DNA from: Bacillota bacterium
GTDB taxonomy: Bacteria > Bacillota > Clostridia > Oscillospirales > Acutalibacteraceae
Assembly: GCA_023417635.1 (NCBI GenBank)
Contig: JAEZFF010000004.1
Coordinates: forward strand, 1 to 37,502
Length of the DNA: 37,502 nucleotides
Reading direction: 5' to 3'
Shown here: in pieces, positions 31,064-37,502 of the stretch
Numbering within the stretch: the stretch's first letter is position 1
Layout: each line of letters begins with the position of its first letter
The notes under the pieces: generated by a model
Told to the model about the DNA's origin: nothing
What the model saw: only the letters and a program-made list of their open reading frames with translations
The model's database searches: none
Program-made: the position numbers and the translations under genes

Positions 31064-32424
31064 AGAAGCATGAATCATCCCTGAGGCTGGTCTTTGTACA
31101 GTATCTTCTGGCCACTGTTTTGGCCCTGATTACTGCGGCTGTGGTTCCGTACGTCCCTTTTTCCGTTGGAATGCAGGCGGGGCTGTACACCTATGCAAAC
31201 TCCAGTGAAATACAGGCAAAAGACGCGGAAGCAGCGATTGCTTCCGCCCATCCATTCGACCCGAAGCAGGTCCCCGCTTCCTGCACCTATGTTTTTCTTT
31301 CCGAAAGCCGTGCAGTTCTGCAAAGCAATATGGGAAAAGACGAAATTCAAAACGCGGTCGGCTATTTAAAAGGAACCTACGCACCGTCAACGCCGGACAA
31401 CTGCTTTCTGATGATTCGACGCAGCGACGGCGTTTGTATTCTGCATTACCACATCGGTTCCCAGTACCGGGACGAATGGATGCAGCGCTTCCTCCCCGCA
31501 CCGGAAAAACTGCTTACCGCTGTGACGATAATCAACTGCCTCTTCGGGTGCTTCCTCGTAACGAGCTTATTTGTGCGAAAACTGAAACGGCACCTCCACC
31601 CCGTGCTGGAAGCCACGCAGAAAATCCGCGGGCAAGACCTGGATTTTGAAGTTGGGCATTCCGGCATCAAGGAATTTAACCATATTCTTGCCTCTCTCTC
31701 CGACATGAAAGAGGAACTTAGTCACTCTTTGGAAAAGCAATGGCGCATGGAACAGGCCAAGCAGGAACAGACTTCTGCGCTGGCCCACGACATCCGAACG
31801 CCTCTTACCATTATACGGGGCAATGCGGAACTTCTCAGCGATTCCGGGGTAACCGGAAAACAGCAGGAGTATGTTTTCCATATTTTAAAAAATTCAAAGC
31901 GCATGGAGCAGTACCTTACCGCGCTGATTGGTTTGACCAAGGCAGAATCCGGCTTCTCCCTTCATCCGGTCAAAGTGCAAACCGGACGATTTATAAAAGA
32001 GCTGGAAGAGCAGACAACCGGCCTTGCCGCGCCAAAGCAGATTTCGGTTACATTCAGCTGGAACCGCTTGCCCGAAACGTTTATGGCGGATTCCGGTTTG
32101 CTGGAGCGTGCTGTCATCAATGCTGTTTCCAATGCAGTCGAGTACACTCCGGAGCTCGGGAAAATTAAATTAGCCGCCGAAAGCGTCGACGGTTCGCTTC
32201 GTTTTCAGGTTACCGACAGCGGCAAGGGATTTTCCCCTGAGGATTTAAAGCAAGCTTCCACACAGTTTTATAGAGGTGACAAAAGCCGTTCTTCCCGCAG
32301 CCATTTTGGGATGGGCCTCTTTATTGCCAAATCCGTCGCAAAGCAGCACGGCGGCGCTCTTTCTATCGCCAACTCGGAGATCACCGGCGGCGGGCAGGTA
32401 ACCATTGAAATTCCAATCCGCTAG
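31054..32424 (+). CDS. Sensor histidine kinase, NisK/SpaK type
   Basis: 456 residues. Two membrane helices (about 12-35 and 153-175) enclose an outside sensor domain of about 115 residues. A HAMP-like segment follows, then the phosphoacceptor His245 in ALAHDIRTPLT, and an ATPase domain with NAVSNAVEYTP (N box), DSGKGFSPED (G1) and HFGMGLFIAKS (G2). The domain order and the HDIRTPLT box match the NisK/SpaK/CprK group. The large outside loop distinguishes it from the loop-less BceS kinases and fits direct sensing of a lantibiotic. It is coupled to the response regulator by overlapping stop and start. Confidence 0.9.
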   Translation: MAVKKHESSLRLVFVQYLLATVLALITAAVVPYVPFSVGMQAGLYTYANSSEIQAKDAEAAIASAHPFDPKQVPASCTYVFLSESRAVLQSNMGKDEIQNAVGYLKGTYAPSTPDNCFLMIRRSDGVCILHYHIGSQYRDEWMQRFLPAPEKLLTAVTIINCLFGCFLVTSLFVRKLKRHLHPVLEATQKIRGQDLDFEVGHSGIKEFNHILASLSDMKEELSHSLEKQWRMEQAKQEQTSALAHDIRTPLTIIRGNAELLSDSGVTGKQQEYVFHILKNSKRMEQYLTALIGLTKAESGFSLHPVKVQTGRFIKELEEQTTGLAAPKQISVTFSWNRLPETFMADSGLLERAVINAVSNAVEYTPELGKIKLAAESVDGSLRFQVTDSGKGFSPEDLKQASTQFYRGDKSRSSRSHFGMGLFIAKSVAKQHGGALSIANSEITGGGQVTIEIPIR

Positions 32425-32661
32425 GCAGCAGCCAAAAGCCTTTGAAACAGAATGGAACAGAGAACAAAAAATATCTGTATATAAATGATAAGCATTTGGA
32501 TGCAGTTTTTTCTATGCTGTTTCACCGCAGAATTCCCCCTTCGCTTCTCGTCTGGCTCTTGACTCCAGTATAATTTTCCGAGTACCCTTGAAACAGTCAA
32601 GTTCCGTAAAATTGCGGTAATTTTTTTGAAAAGCAAAGGATATATCGTTTTGATAGCAGCT

Positions 32662-32706
32662 CCCAGGCAAAGCCGTTTTTTCGTACAGCTTTGCCTGGGG
32701 GTTTTC
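32662..32706 (+). terminator. Intrinsic terminator downstream of the lanRK genes
   Basis: A 12-bp perfect stem (CCCAGGCAAAGC, 32662-32673, with 32688-32699), a 14-base loop and GGTTTTCTC. The long distance from the kinase stop leaves room for a 3' UTR or a small RNA. Confidence 0.85.
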
Positions 32707-32736
32707 TCATTCCCTGCTTTCCTGTTTTGCAGACTC

Positions 32737-32765
32737 TTGAAAAGGCTCCCGCCTCAAACTACAAT
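32737..32765 (+). promoter_or_regulatory. Sigma-A promoter of the CdaR-type regulator gene
   Basis: TTGAAA (32737-32742), 17 bases, TACAAT (32760-32765). Predicted start near 32772, leader about 85 bases. Confidence 0.75.
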
Positions 32766-32798
32766 AAAGGTAACGGGATTAGCGCAAAGCCGCCTTAA

Positions 32799-32818
32799 TT
32801 TTGTTCCGCGAAACAAAA
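32799..32818. promoter_or_regulatory. Inverted repeat in the leader of the CdaR-type gene
   Basis: TTTTGTT-CCGCGA-AACAAAA, 7-bp perfect arms. It resembles the palindrome TTGTTCGAACAA in the leader of the permease gene (34127-34138) and could be an autoregulatory operator. Confidence 0.5.
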
Positions 32819-32856
32819 GATGCAGAAAATGACGCAGCAAAGGGGAAAGCAAACAG

Positions 32857-34008
32857 ATGCATATTTCCAAACAACAGGCAATGAAAACCGTTACGGAAAT
32901 CAGTACAATCATACAGCAGAATGTCAACATTATGGATCAAAACGGAATCATTATAGGAAGCACGGACTCCAGCCGGCTAGGGACTTTTCATGAAGGAGCG
33001 AAGCAAATCATAGACAAACGGCTGGAAATGCTGGTAATAAACAGTTCTTCCGAATATACCGGAAGCTGCCCAGGAATTAACCTTCCGATTCTTTTTCAAG
33101 AGGAAATCGTCGGCGTTGTCGGCGTTACCGGGGCTTCGGAAGAAGTGATGCGGTACGGCAAAATCATCAAAAAAATGACCGAAATTATGCTGTGGGCAAA
33201 TTATATGAAAGAGCAGCAGAATTTAAACCAAATGCTGAAAACACGCTTTCTGGAAGACTGGATCTTAGGAAACGCAAGCAAAATCACGCCGGAATTTATC
33301 AGCCGCGGCTTGTCCTTTGGGCTGGACATTACCGGCAAGCACCGCACAATGATTCTTTCTGTGGCAAATATTAATGAATACAAAAGCACAGACGACCAGC
33401 GGAAACTTGAAAAAATTTACCGCGAACTTTCCCTGCTGCTGGAGAAAAGGACTAACCTGCTTCTGCAGGTCAATTCCTGCCTCGTCTGTATTTTGGGTGA
33501 ACTGACAAACCAGCAGCTTCTGGAAATTGTGCAAGGCCTTTTGCAGCAAATCACGGCTCTGTTCCCCGCAGATCCCCTGATTATTGGAATCGACAGTGAA
33601 CCGGAAAGCTACCTTATGATTCACTCTTCCTACCAAAAAGCTTTGAAAGCGCTACGTGCGTGCAATGTGCTGAAAAACCGGTCTTTTCAGTTTTACGACG
33701 AAATTAACGTTGAAATGTTTACGGAAGAAATCCCCAACTCGCTGAAAAAAGAGTACCTTGAAAACATCTTCCGCCACTGCACCCAAAAGGAAATTACCGA
33801 ATGGGTCACGTTGCTTCACACCTATTTTCAGTACAACGGCTCCATTGGAAAAACCGCCCAAACCCTCTTTGTACATAAAAATACGGTTCAGTACCAACTG
33901 AACAAATTAAAAAGAAAAACAGGATATGACCCGCGGATGCTTAAGGATGTTCCCGTATTGTTTTTCGCTTTGCTTTTTTATGATGAGCTGGGCGATAGCA
34001 CGCCTTAA
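32857..34008 (+). CDS. cdaR: CdaR-family sugar-diacid/glycerate transcriptional regulator
   Basis: 383 residues. The N-terminal diacid-recognition domain (about 3-135) has NVNIMDQNGIIIGSTDSSR and PILFQEEIVGVVGVTG. A middle GGDEF-like CdaR region follows. The C-terminal PucR-type helix-turn-helix (about 320-375) shows YNGSIGKTAQTLFVHKNTVQYQLNKL (written here only as its core: GKTAQTLFVHKNTV). CdaR proteins activate genes for glucarate, galactarate or glycerate use when they bind the acid. The next two genes, a GntP-type permease and a glycerate kinase, are the expected targets. Start: ATG with AAAGGGG upstream. Confidence 0.92.
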   Translation: MHISKQQAMKTVTEISTIIQQNVNIMDQNGIIIGSTDSSRLGTFHEGAKQIIDKRLEMLVINSSSEYTGSCPGINLPILFQEEIVGVVGVTGASEEVMRYGKIIKKMTEIMLWANYMKEQQNLNQMLKTRFLEDWILGNASKITPEFISRGLSFGLDITGKHRTMILSVANINEYKSTDDQRKLEKIYRELSLLLEKRTNLLLQVNSCLVCILGELTNQQLLEIVQGLLQQITALFPADPLIIGIDSEPESYLMIHSSYQKALKALRACNVLKNRSFQFYDEINVEMFTEEIPNSLKKEYLENIFRHCTQKEITEWVTLLHTYFQYNGSIGKTAQTLFVHKNTVQYQLNKLKRKTGYDPRMLKDVPVLFFALLFYDELGDSTP

Positions 34009-34054
34009 CCCGGCAGGCAAGGGAAAGCGTGTATGTCTTTCGTAACATATCATT

Positions 34055-34072
34055 TGTGATTGTTTTGTCACA
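34055..34072. promoter_or_regulatory. Inverted repeat upstream of the permease promoter
   Basis: TGTGA-N8-TCACA, centred about 50 bases before the predicted transcript start at 34115. The position suits an activator site, for CdaR or another regulator. Confidence 0.4.
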
Positions 34073-34079
34073 TGGAACA

Positions 34080-34108
34080 TAGACAGCTGAATTCCAAAAA
34101 GTTATACT
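34080..34108 (+). promoter_or_regulatory. Promoter of the GntP-type permease gene
   Basis: TAGACA (34080-34085), 17 bases, TATACT (34103-34108). The -35 box is imperfect, as expected for an activated promoter. Confidence 0.68.
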
Positions 34109-34126
34109 GAAATAGGCTAATAAATG

Positions 34127-34138
34127 TTGTTCGAACAA
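34127..34138. promoter_or_regulatory. Palindrome in the permease leader
   Basis: TTGTTCGAACAA, a perfect 12-base palindrome about 12 bases after the predicted transcript start. It shares TTGTT...AACAA with the repeat in the CdaR gene leader. Confidence 0.5.
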
Positions 34139-34183
34139 ACGTTTTTTAGGCAATAAGTCAAAATTTATTGGGGAGGCTGTTCT

Positions 34184-35575
34184 ATGACAGGGATACCGCT
34201 GATTATCACTTTTGTTATTGCAATTATTCTTATGATTGTTGCAATATCGAAGTTCAAGCTGCATCCGTTCCTTGCGATTATGGGGATTTCCCTTCTTTTG
34301 GGAATTGCCGTTGGAATCCCGCTTAGCAAACTGCCGACAATTATCGGCCAGGGCTTCAGCGGAACCTTTTCCAGCATCGGCATCGTCATTATCCTCGGCG
34401 CGCTGATTGGAACAATTTTGGAAAAAACGGGCGGTGCAATTCAGCTCGCCGATGCGGTTGTAAAAGTGGTCGGGAAAAAGCACCCGGACATTGCCGTTCT
34501 GATTATGGGGTGGATCGTTTCCATTCCAGTTTTCTGCGACAGTGGATTTGTTATTCTGAACCCAATCCGGAAAGCCATACGCCAAAAGACAAAAGCATCC
34601 AGTGTTTCCATGACTGTTTGTCTGGCAGCAGGCTTATACATTGCTCATGTATTTATTCCACCGACTCCTGGACCGATTGCGGCGGCGGGTTATGTTGGGC
34701 TGGGAGACAATTTGCTGCTGATTATCGGCATGGGCGTTTTGGTTTCCATTCCGTGCCTGATTGTAGCCTATTTCTTTGCGAAATACATCGGCAAAAAAGT
34801 AAAGACTCCGGAAGATGCGGAGGACAGCGAAGAAGGAAACGGCGAAACGCAAAAGAGCTACGATGACCTTGTAAAGGAATACGGCACTCTGCCCAGCACT
34901 TTTTCGTCTTTTGCTCCTATCATCCTTCCAATTGTTCTAATGGCACTTGGCTCCATTTCAGCAATGGCAGGCTGGAAGGGCGCTTTGGGCACCATCTGCA
35001 ATTTCCTCGGTGCTCCGATTATTGCTTTGACGGCTGGCGTACTTTACAGTGTTTACCTGCTTGCCTCTACGAAAAAGCTCGACAAGTTCTATGACGTAAC
35101 GAATGAAACTTTAAAAATTGTCGGCCCAATCCTGTTCATTACAGCAGCGGGCGGCGTTTTAGGGAAAATCATTACCAGTGCCGGATTTGTTGAATTCATC
35201 AAGGCGAACGCAAATGTAATTTCTTCCGTCGGCATTCTGTTCCCATTCTTAATTGCGGCTATCCTGAAATCTTCGCAGGGCTCTTCTACCGTGGCAATTA
35301 CAACCACGGCGGCTATTATGGGCTCTTATGCAGACAAAGGTTCCATGATGCACGTTTTGGGCCTGACTTCCCCCGCCTTGGCCGCCCTTACCGTTATGGC
35401 CATTGGCGCAGGCGCTATGACTGTGTCGCATGCGAACGACAGCTACTTCTGGGTTGTTACCAGCTTTGGGCGCCTGGAACCGGAGCAGGGCTATAAAACA
35501 CATACCATGTGTACCTTGCTTATGGGCATCACCGGTATGATATTTATCGGGCTGCTCGCACTGATTGTAAAATAG
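34184..35575 (+). CDS. GntP family permease (gluconate/glycerate:H+ symporter)
   Basis: 463 residues with about twelve membrane helices. The ATG follows GGGGAGG. GntP-family features are visible: LAIMGISLLLGIAVGIPL near the N-terminus, GWIVSIPVFCDSGFVIL around residue 110, FIPPTPGPIAAAGYVG around 160, and near the C-terminus SHANDSYFWVVTSFG. This family takes up gluconate, glycerate or related sugar acids with protons. With the CdaR-type regulator before it and a glycerate kinase after it, glycerate is the most likely substrate. It has its own promoter and terminator. Confidence 0.92.
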   Translation: MTGIPLIITFVIAIILMIVAISKFKLHPFLAIMGISLLLGIAVGIPLSKLPTIIGQGFSGTFSSIGIVIILGALIGTILEKTGGAIQLADAVVKVVGKKHPDIAVLIMGWIVSIPVFCDSGFVILNPIRKAIRQKTKASSVSMTVCLAAGLYIAHVFIPPTPGPIAAAGYVGLGDNLLLIIGMGVLVSIPCLIVAYFFAKYIGKKVKTPEDAEDSEEGNGETQKSYDDLVKEYGTLPSTFSSFAPIILPIVLMALGSISAMAGWKGALGTICNFLGAPIIALTAGVLYSVYLLASTKKLDKFYDVTNETLKIVGPILFITAAGGVLGKIITSAGFVEFIKANANVISSVGILFPFLIAAILKSSQGSSTVAITTTAAIMGSYADKGSMMHVLGLTSPALAALTVMAIGAGAMTVSHANDSYFWVVTSFGRLEPEQGYKTHTMCTLLMGITGMIFIGLLALIVK

Positions 35576-35589
35576 TTTTGTGAAAATTT

Positions 35590-35630
35590 GGGGGCGCCTT
35601 TTTTAGAAAAAGGGCGCCCATTTCTTTTTA
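35590..35630 (+). terminator. Terminator between the permease and glycerate kinase genes
   Basis: GGGCGCC plus T-run paired with A-run plus GGGCGCCC (one bulged base), then TTTCTTTTT. It may be partial, giving lower kinase transcription by read-through; no convincing separate promoter for the kinase is seen. Confidence 0.8.
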
Positions 35631-35671
35631 CTTGGAGTAAAATAGTTCTGTTATGAGAAAGGAGAATTGCA

Positions 35672-36808
35672 ATGGCAAAGAAGTTTGTTGTGATTCCAGA
35701 TTCCTTCAAGGGTTCCCTCTCTTCCGCAGCGATTTGCGGAATCATGAAGCAAAGTATTCAAATGCAGTACCCCAACGCGGATGTTGTGCAGATTCCTGTG
35801 GCAGACGGCGGAGAAGGCAGCGTTGACGCGTTCCTGAGCGCACTCAAAGGTGAAAAAAAACCTGTTACCGTAAAAGGCCCTTTCGGTGAGCCAACCGAAG
35901 CATTCTACGGAGTTGTAAACGGCGATACGGCAGTGATTGAAATGGCTGCCTGTGCGGGCCTTCCGCTCGCAGAAGGGCGTTTGAACCCTTGTACCGCCAC
36001 CACATACGGCGTCGGGGAACTGATTGCCGCAGCAGTAAGTTCCGGCTGCAAAAAAATCATTGTGGGGTTGGGCGGAAGCTGCACGAACGACGCGGGGGCT
36101 GGTATGGCGGCAGCGCTTGGTGTAAAGTTCCATGACCGGGATGGAAAAGTCTTTGTCCCTGCCGGAGGAACGCTTCAGGATGTAACTTCCATCGACACTT
36201 CCGGGCTGGACCCCCGGCTGGCGAAAACTGAAATCGTTACCATGTGCGACATTGACAATCCTTTGTACGGACCTACGGGGGCAGCATACATTTTCGCTCC
36301 ACAGAAAGGCGCAGATGAAGCAACCGTCCGTCTGCTGGACGCTGGCCTGAAACATTTTGCGGATGTCATACAAAACGACCTGAAAATTGATGTATCCAAG
36401 ATGCCGGGTTCCGGTGCGGCAGGCGGCATGGGCGCAGGTATGGTGGCTTTTCTGCATTCGAAGCTGCAAATGGGAATTGAAACCGTGCTGGACACCGTTC
36501 ACTTTGACCAGCTGCTGAAAGATACAGACATGGTATTCACCGGCGAAGGAAAAATTGACACGCAGAGCCTTCGCGGGAAAGTCGTGATTGGCGTTGCAAA
36601 GCGTGCAAAACGCGCCGGAGTACCTGTGATTGCCGTTGTGGGCGATGTTGGCGACCAGATAGACGACGCTTATTCGATGGGGGTTACGTCTATTTTCAGT
36701 ATTAACCGGGTTGCGGTCGAGTTCAGGGAAGCAAGAAAAAGAAGCAGCAAGGACTTGCGCTCCACGATGGATGACGTTATGCGCCTGATGGGCAGAATTG
36801 GTTTTTAA
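35672..36808 (+). CDS. glxK: Glycerate kinase, type I (GlxK/GarK)
   Basis: 378 residues, the normal length. The N-terminal family motif PDSFKGSLSS is at 9-18, followed by VADGGEGSVDA, a Gly-rich VGLGGSCTNDAGAGMAAALG (about 129-148) and FTGEGKIDTQSLRGK near 288. It phosphorylates D-glycerate (to 2-phosphoglycerate in this class), feeding lower glycolysis. Start: ATG with AAAGGAG 8 bases upstream. It lies about 97 bases after the permease and past a terminator, and ends its transcription unit with a strong terminator. Confidence 0.95.
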   Translation: MAKKFVVIPDSFKGSLSSAAICGIMKQSIQMQYPNADVVQIPVADGGEGSVDAFLSALKGEKKPVTVKGPFGEPTEAFYGVVNGDTAVIEMAACAGLPLAEGRLNPCTATTYGVGELIAAAVSSGCKKIIVGLGGSCTNDAGAGMAAALGVKFHDRDGKVFVPAGGTLQDVTSIDTSGLDPRLAKTEIVTMCDIDNPLYGPTGAAYIFAPQKGADEATVRLLDAGLKHFADVIQNDLKIDVSKMPGSGAAGGMGAGMVAFLHSKLQMGIETVLDTVHFDQLLKDTDMVFTGEGKIDTQSLRGKVVIGVAKRAKRAGVPVIAVVGDVGDQIDDAYSMGVTSIFSINRVAVEFREARKRSSKDLRSTMDDVMRLMGRIGF

Positions 36809-36853
36809 CTGGCAGAATATTGTTTGGCTTTTATTTTGGCGCATGGAATATTA

Positions 36854-36910
36854 CAGGGCATAGGCGAAAAGGTGTATCTTTTCTCCTATGCCCTGCCTTA
36901 TTTTTACTTT
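36854..36910 (+). terminator. Intrinsic terminator of the glycerate kinase gene
   Basis: An 11-bp stem (CAGGGCATAGG, 36854-36864, with 36885-36895), extended inside by GAAAAG/CTTTTC, and followed by CCTTATTTTTACTTTTT. Confidence 0.9.
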
Positions 36911-37130
36911 TTATCAATATTATGCTATATTTTAGCTGCTGCAATCGGACTCAATCCGCGGGAAGATTTTTTCTCCATCAATACATCGTATTATCTCTGA
37001 TTCGCAGCAAATGCGCTGGCGACTCGGCGTCATGGCGTCCGTAGCACAACATTTGGAAGGAAAGCCACAAAGGCCAAGATTCCAACTTCAACGCATTTGA
37101 AAAAAGCAGGCATAAAGATTGTATAAAAGA
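36911..37130. other. Gene-free stretch between glycerate kinase and GH13 terminators
   Basis: Part of a 377-base gap between the genes. I see no gene, promoter or repeat in it. Confidence 0.6.
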
Positions 37131-37169
37131 CAGGGGCCCTGGAACGGTTTTACCGCTTTCGGGTCCCTG
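37131..37169 (-). terminator. Intrinsic terminator of the GH13 gene
   Basis: On the minus strand CAGGGACCC pairs with GGGCCCCTG (one mismatch), with an inner AGCGGT/ACCGTT pairing, then TCTTTTATA. Confidence 0.75.
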
Positions 37170-37185
37170 TTTTGCTCTGCTCAGC

Positions 37186-37502
37186 CTATTTTAGCATTAA
37201 TATGGCGCCGGAAAAGGGCTTCAGCTTTTCGCCTGAAATTTCACCGCTTTTCAGCAGGACTTCCGCAGAAACACCGCCTGGCAAGCTGAAGAATTTTTCA
37301 TCGCCGGAATTGTTCAGGACGGTCAGAATTGTTTGGGCATCGTCGAAACGCTTCAGATAAAAAACATCGTCTTTTGCCCACATACGCACATCGCCGCGCT
37401 GAAGTGCCGTGCTTTTCCGGCGGAGCATCATAGCGGAGTGGTAAAAATTCCAAAGGCCAGTGTCCCAGGTGGATTGGTCCCAGTTAAAAGTACGGCGGCT
37501 GT
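37186..37502 (-). CDS. GH13 alpha-glycosidase (partial, C-terminal end)
   Basis: The minus-strand frame is open from the window edge to a TAG at 37186; about 105 residues are visible and the N-terminal part lies beyond the window. The segment SRRTFNWDQSTWDTGL followed by FYHSAMMLRRKSTALQRGD is the typical end of the GH13 catalytic barrel (where a Trp-Asp and a Leu-Arg-x5-Leu-x2-Gly-Asp run occur). After it comes a small beta domain, VFYLKRFDDAQTILTVLNNS, as in neopullulanases and alpha-glucosidases. The exact specificity cannot be told from the tail. A Met inside (37431) is not the real start. Confidence 0.85.
   Translation of the reverse strand, partial: SRRTFNWDQSTWDTGLWNFYHSAMMLRRKSTALQRGDVRMWAKDDVFYLKRFDDAQTILTVLNNSGDEKFFSLPGGVSAEVLLKSGEISGEKLKPFSGAILMLK

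Larger units (their letters stand above)
32425..32856. other. Gene-free stretch between the kinase and CdaR-type genes
   Basis: 432 bases. TGAAACAG appears at 32443-32450 and 32589-32596, and inverted (CTGTTTCA) at 32517-32524. A terminator lies at 32662-32706, about 240 bases after the kinase stop, then the promoter (32737-32765) and inverted repeat (32799-32818) of the next gene. An open frame at 32626 runs through the terminator and is not believed. Confidence 0.65.

Noticed and set aside
32626..32832. Small open frame starting MKSKGYIVL
   Set aside because: It runs through a strong terminator hairpin and the next promoter, so it cannot be a normal gene.
35651..36844. Long minus-strand open frame (397 codons) opposite the glycerate kinase gene
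   Set aside because: Antisense shadow of a well-recognised kinase; His/Cys/Arg-rich composition typical of such shadows.

Overview
The window reads as chromosomal DNA from a low-to-mid GC, spore-forming member of the Clostridia, most likely an Oscillospirales/Ruminococcaceae-type anaerobe. The evidence is a GerA-type spore germinant receptor subunit, purine-rich Shine-Dalgarno sites with ATG/GTG/TTG starts, many intrinsic terminators, and sigma-A promoters with 17-18 bp spacers. There are no rRNA, tRNA, CRISPR, transposase or phage genes. All functional names are inferred from the protein sequences by eye; no database search was run.

Layout. 1-2.3 kb: the 5' part of a gerA-type gene (minus) and divergent galE. 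2.4-7.1 kb: a five-gene operon from one strong promoter, holding two ABC systems: a MacB/BceA-like ATPase with two half-size FtsX-type permeases, then an ABC-2 ATPase plus permease. 7.1-9.7 kb: a lone GT-C-like membrane protein gene bracketed by a direct repeat, whose left copy is a broken 3' end of the acidic, Cys-rich protein gene at 9.0-9.7 kb. 9.8-12.4 kb: a CpXC zinc-ribbon gene and asnB. 12.4-12.9 kb: a gene-free stretch unusually rich in perfect inverted repeats. 12.9-15.5 kb (minus): two zinc-ribbon membrane proteins, one TcaA-like, behind a long structured leader. 15.6-18.2 kb (minus): a GtrB-like glycosyltransferase and a second GT-C-like protein, related to the one at 7.4 kb.

18.2-27.5 kb: a complete sugar catabolic locus. 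A ChvE/MmsA/MmsB-type monosaccharide ABC importer, a DUF4867-type protein, a xylulokinase and a fucose/arabinose-isomerase-fold ketol isomerase form one minus-strand operon, with a divergent ROK-family repressor. A TTGACA-17-TATGAT promoter carries a perfect TGTTTT-AC-AAAACA inverted repeat at the expected transcription start, a good operator candidate.

27.5-32.4 kb: a lantibiotic self-protection module (LanF, LanE, LanG, a membrane-anchored NisI/SpaI-like protein, and a NisR/NisK-like two-component system) with no lantibiotic biosynthesis gene anywhere in the window. It is therefore best read as a stand-alone resistance locus comparable in logic to CprABC-CprRK. A TCT-N8-TCT direct repeat upstream of lanF looks like a NisR-type box.

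32.7-36.9 kb: a CdaR-type regulator, a GntP-family permease and a type I glycerate kinase, a glycerate or sugar-acid uptake and phosphorylation set. TTGTT...AACAA inverted repeats lie in both leaders. 37.2-37.5 kb (minus): the C-terminal end of a GH13 alpha-glycosidase running off the window.

The most unusual points are the density of putative peptide-defence ABC transporters (three in 30 kb), the repeat-flanked GT-C gene with the gene remnant beside it, the hairpin-rich intergenic stretch at 12.4-12.9 kb, the pentose-type operon that uses a FucI/AraA-fold isomerase with a DUF4867 partner, and the shared palindromes of the glycerate locus.
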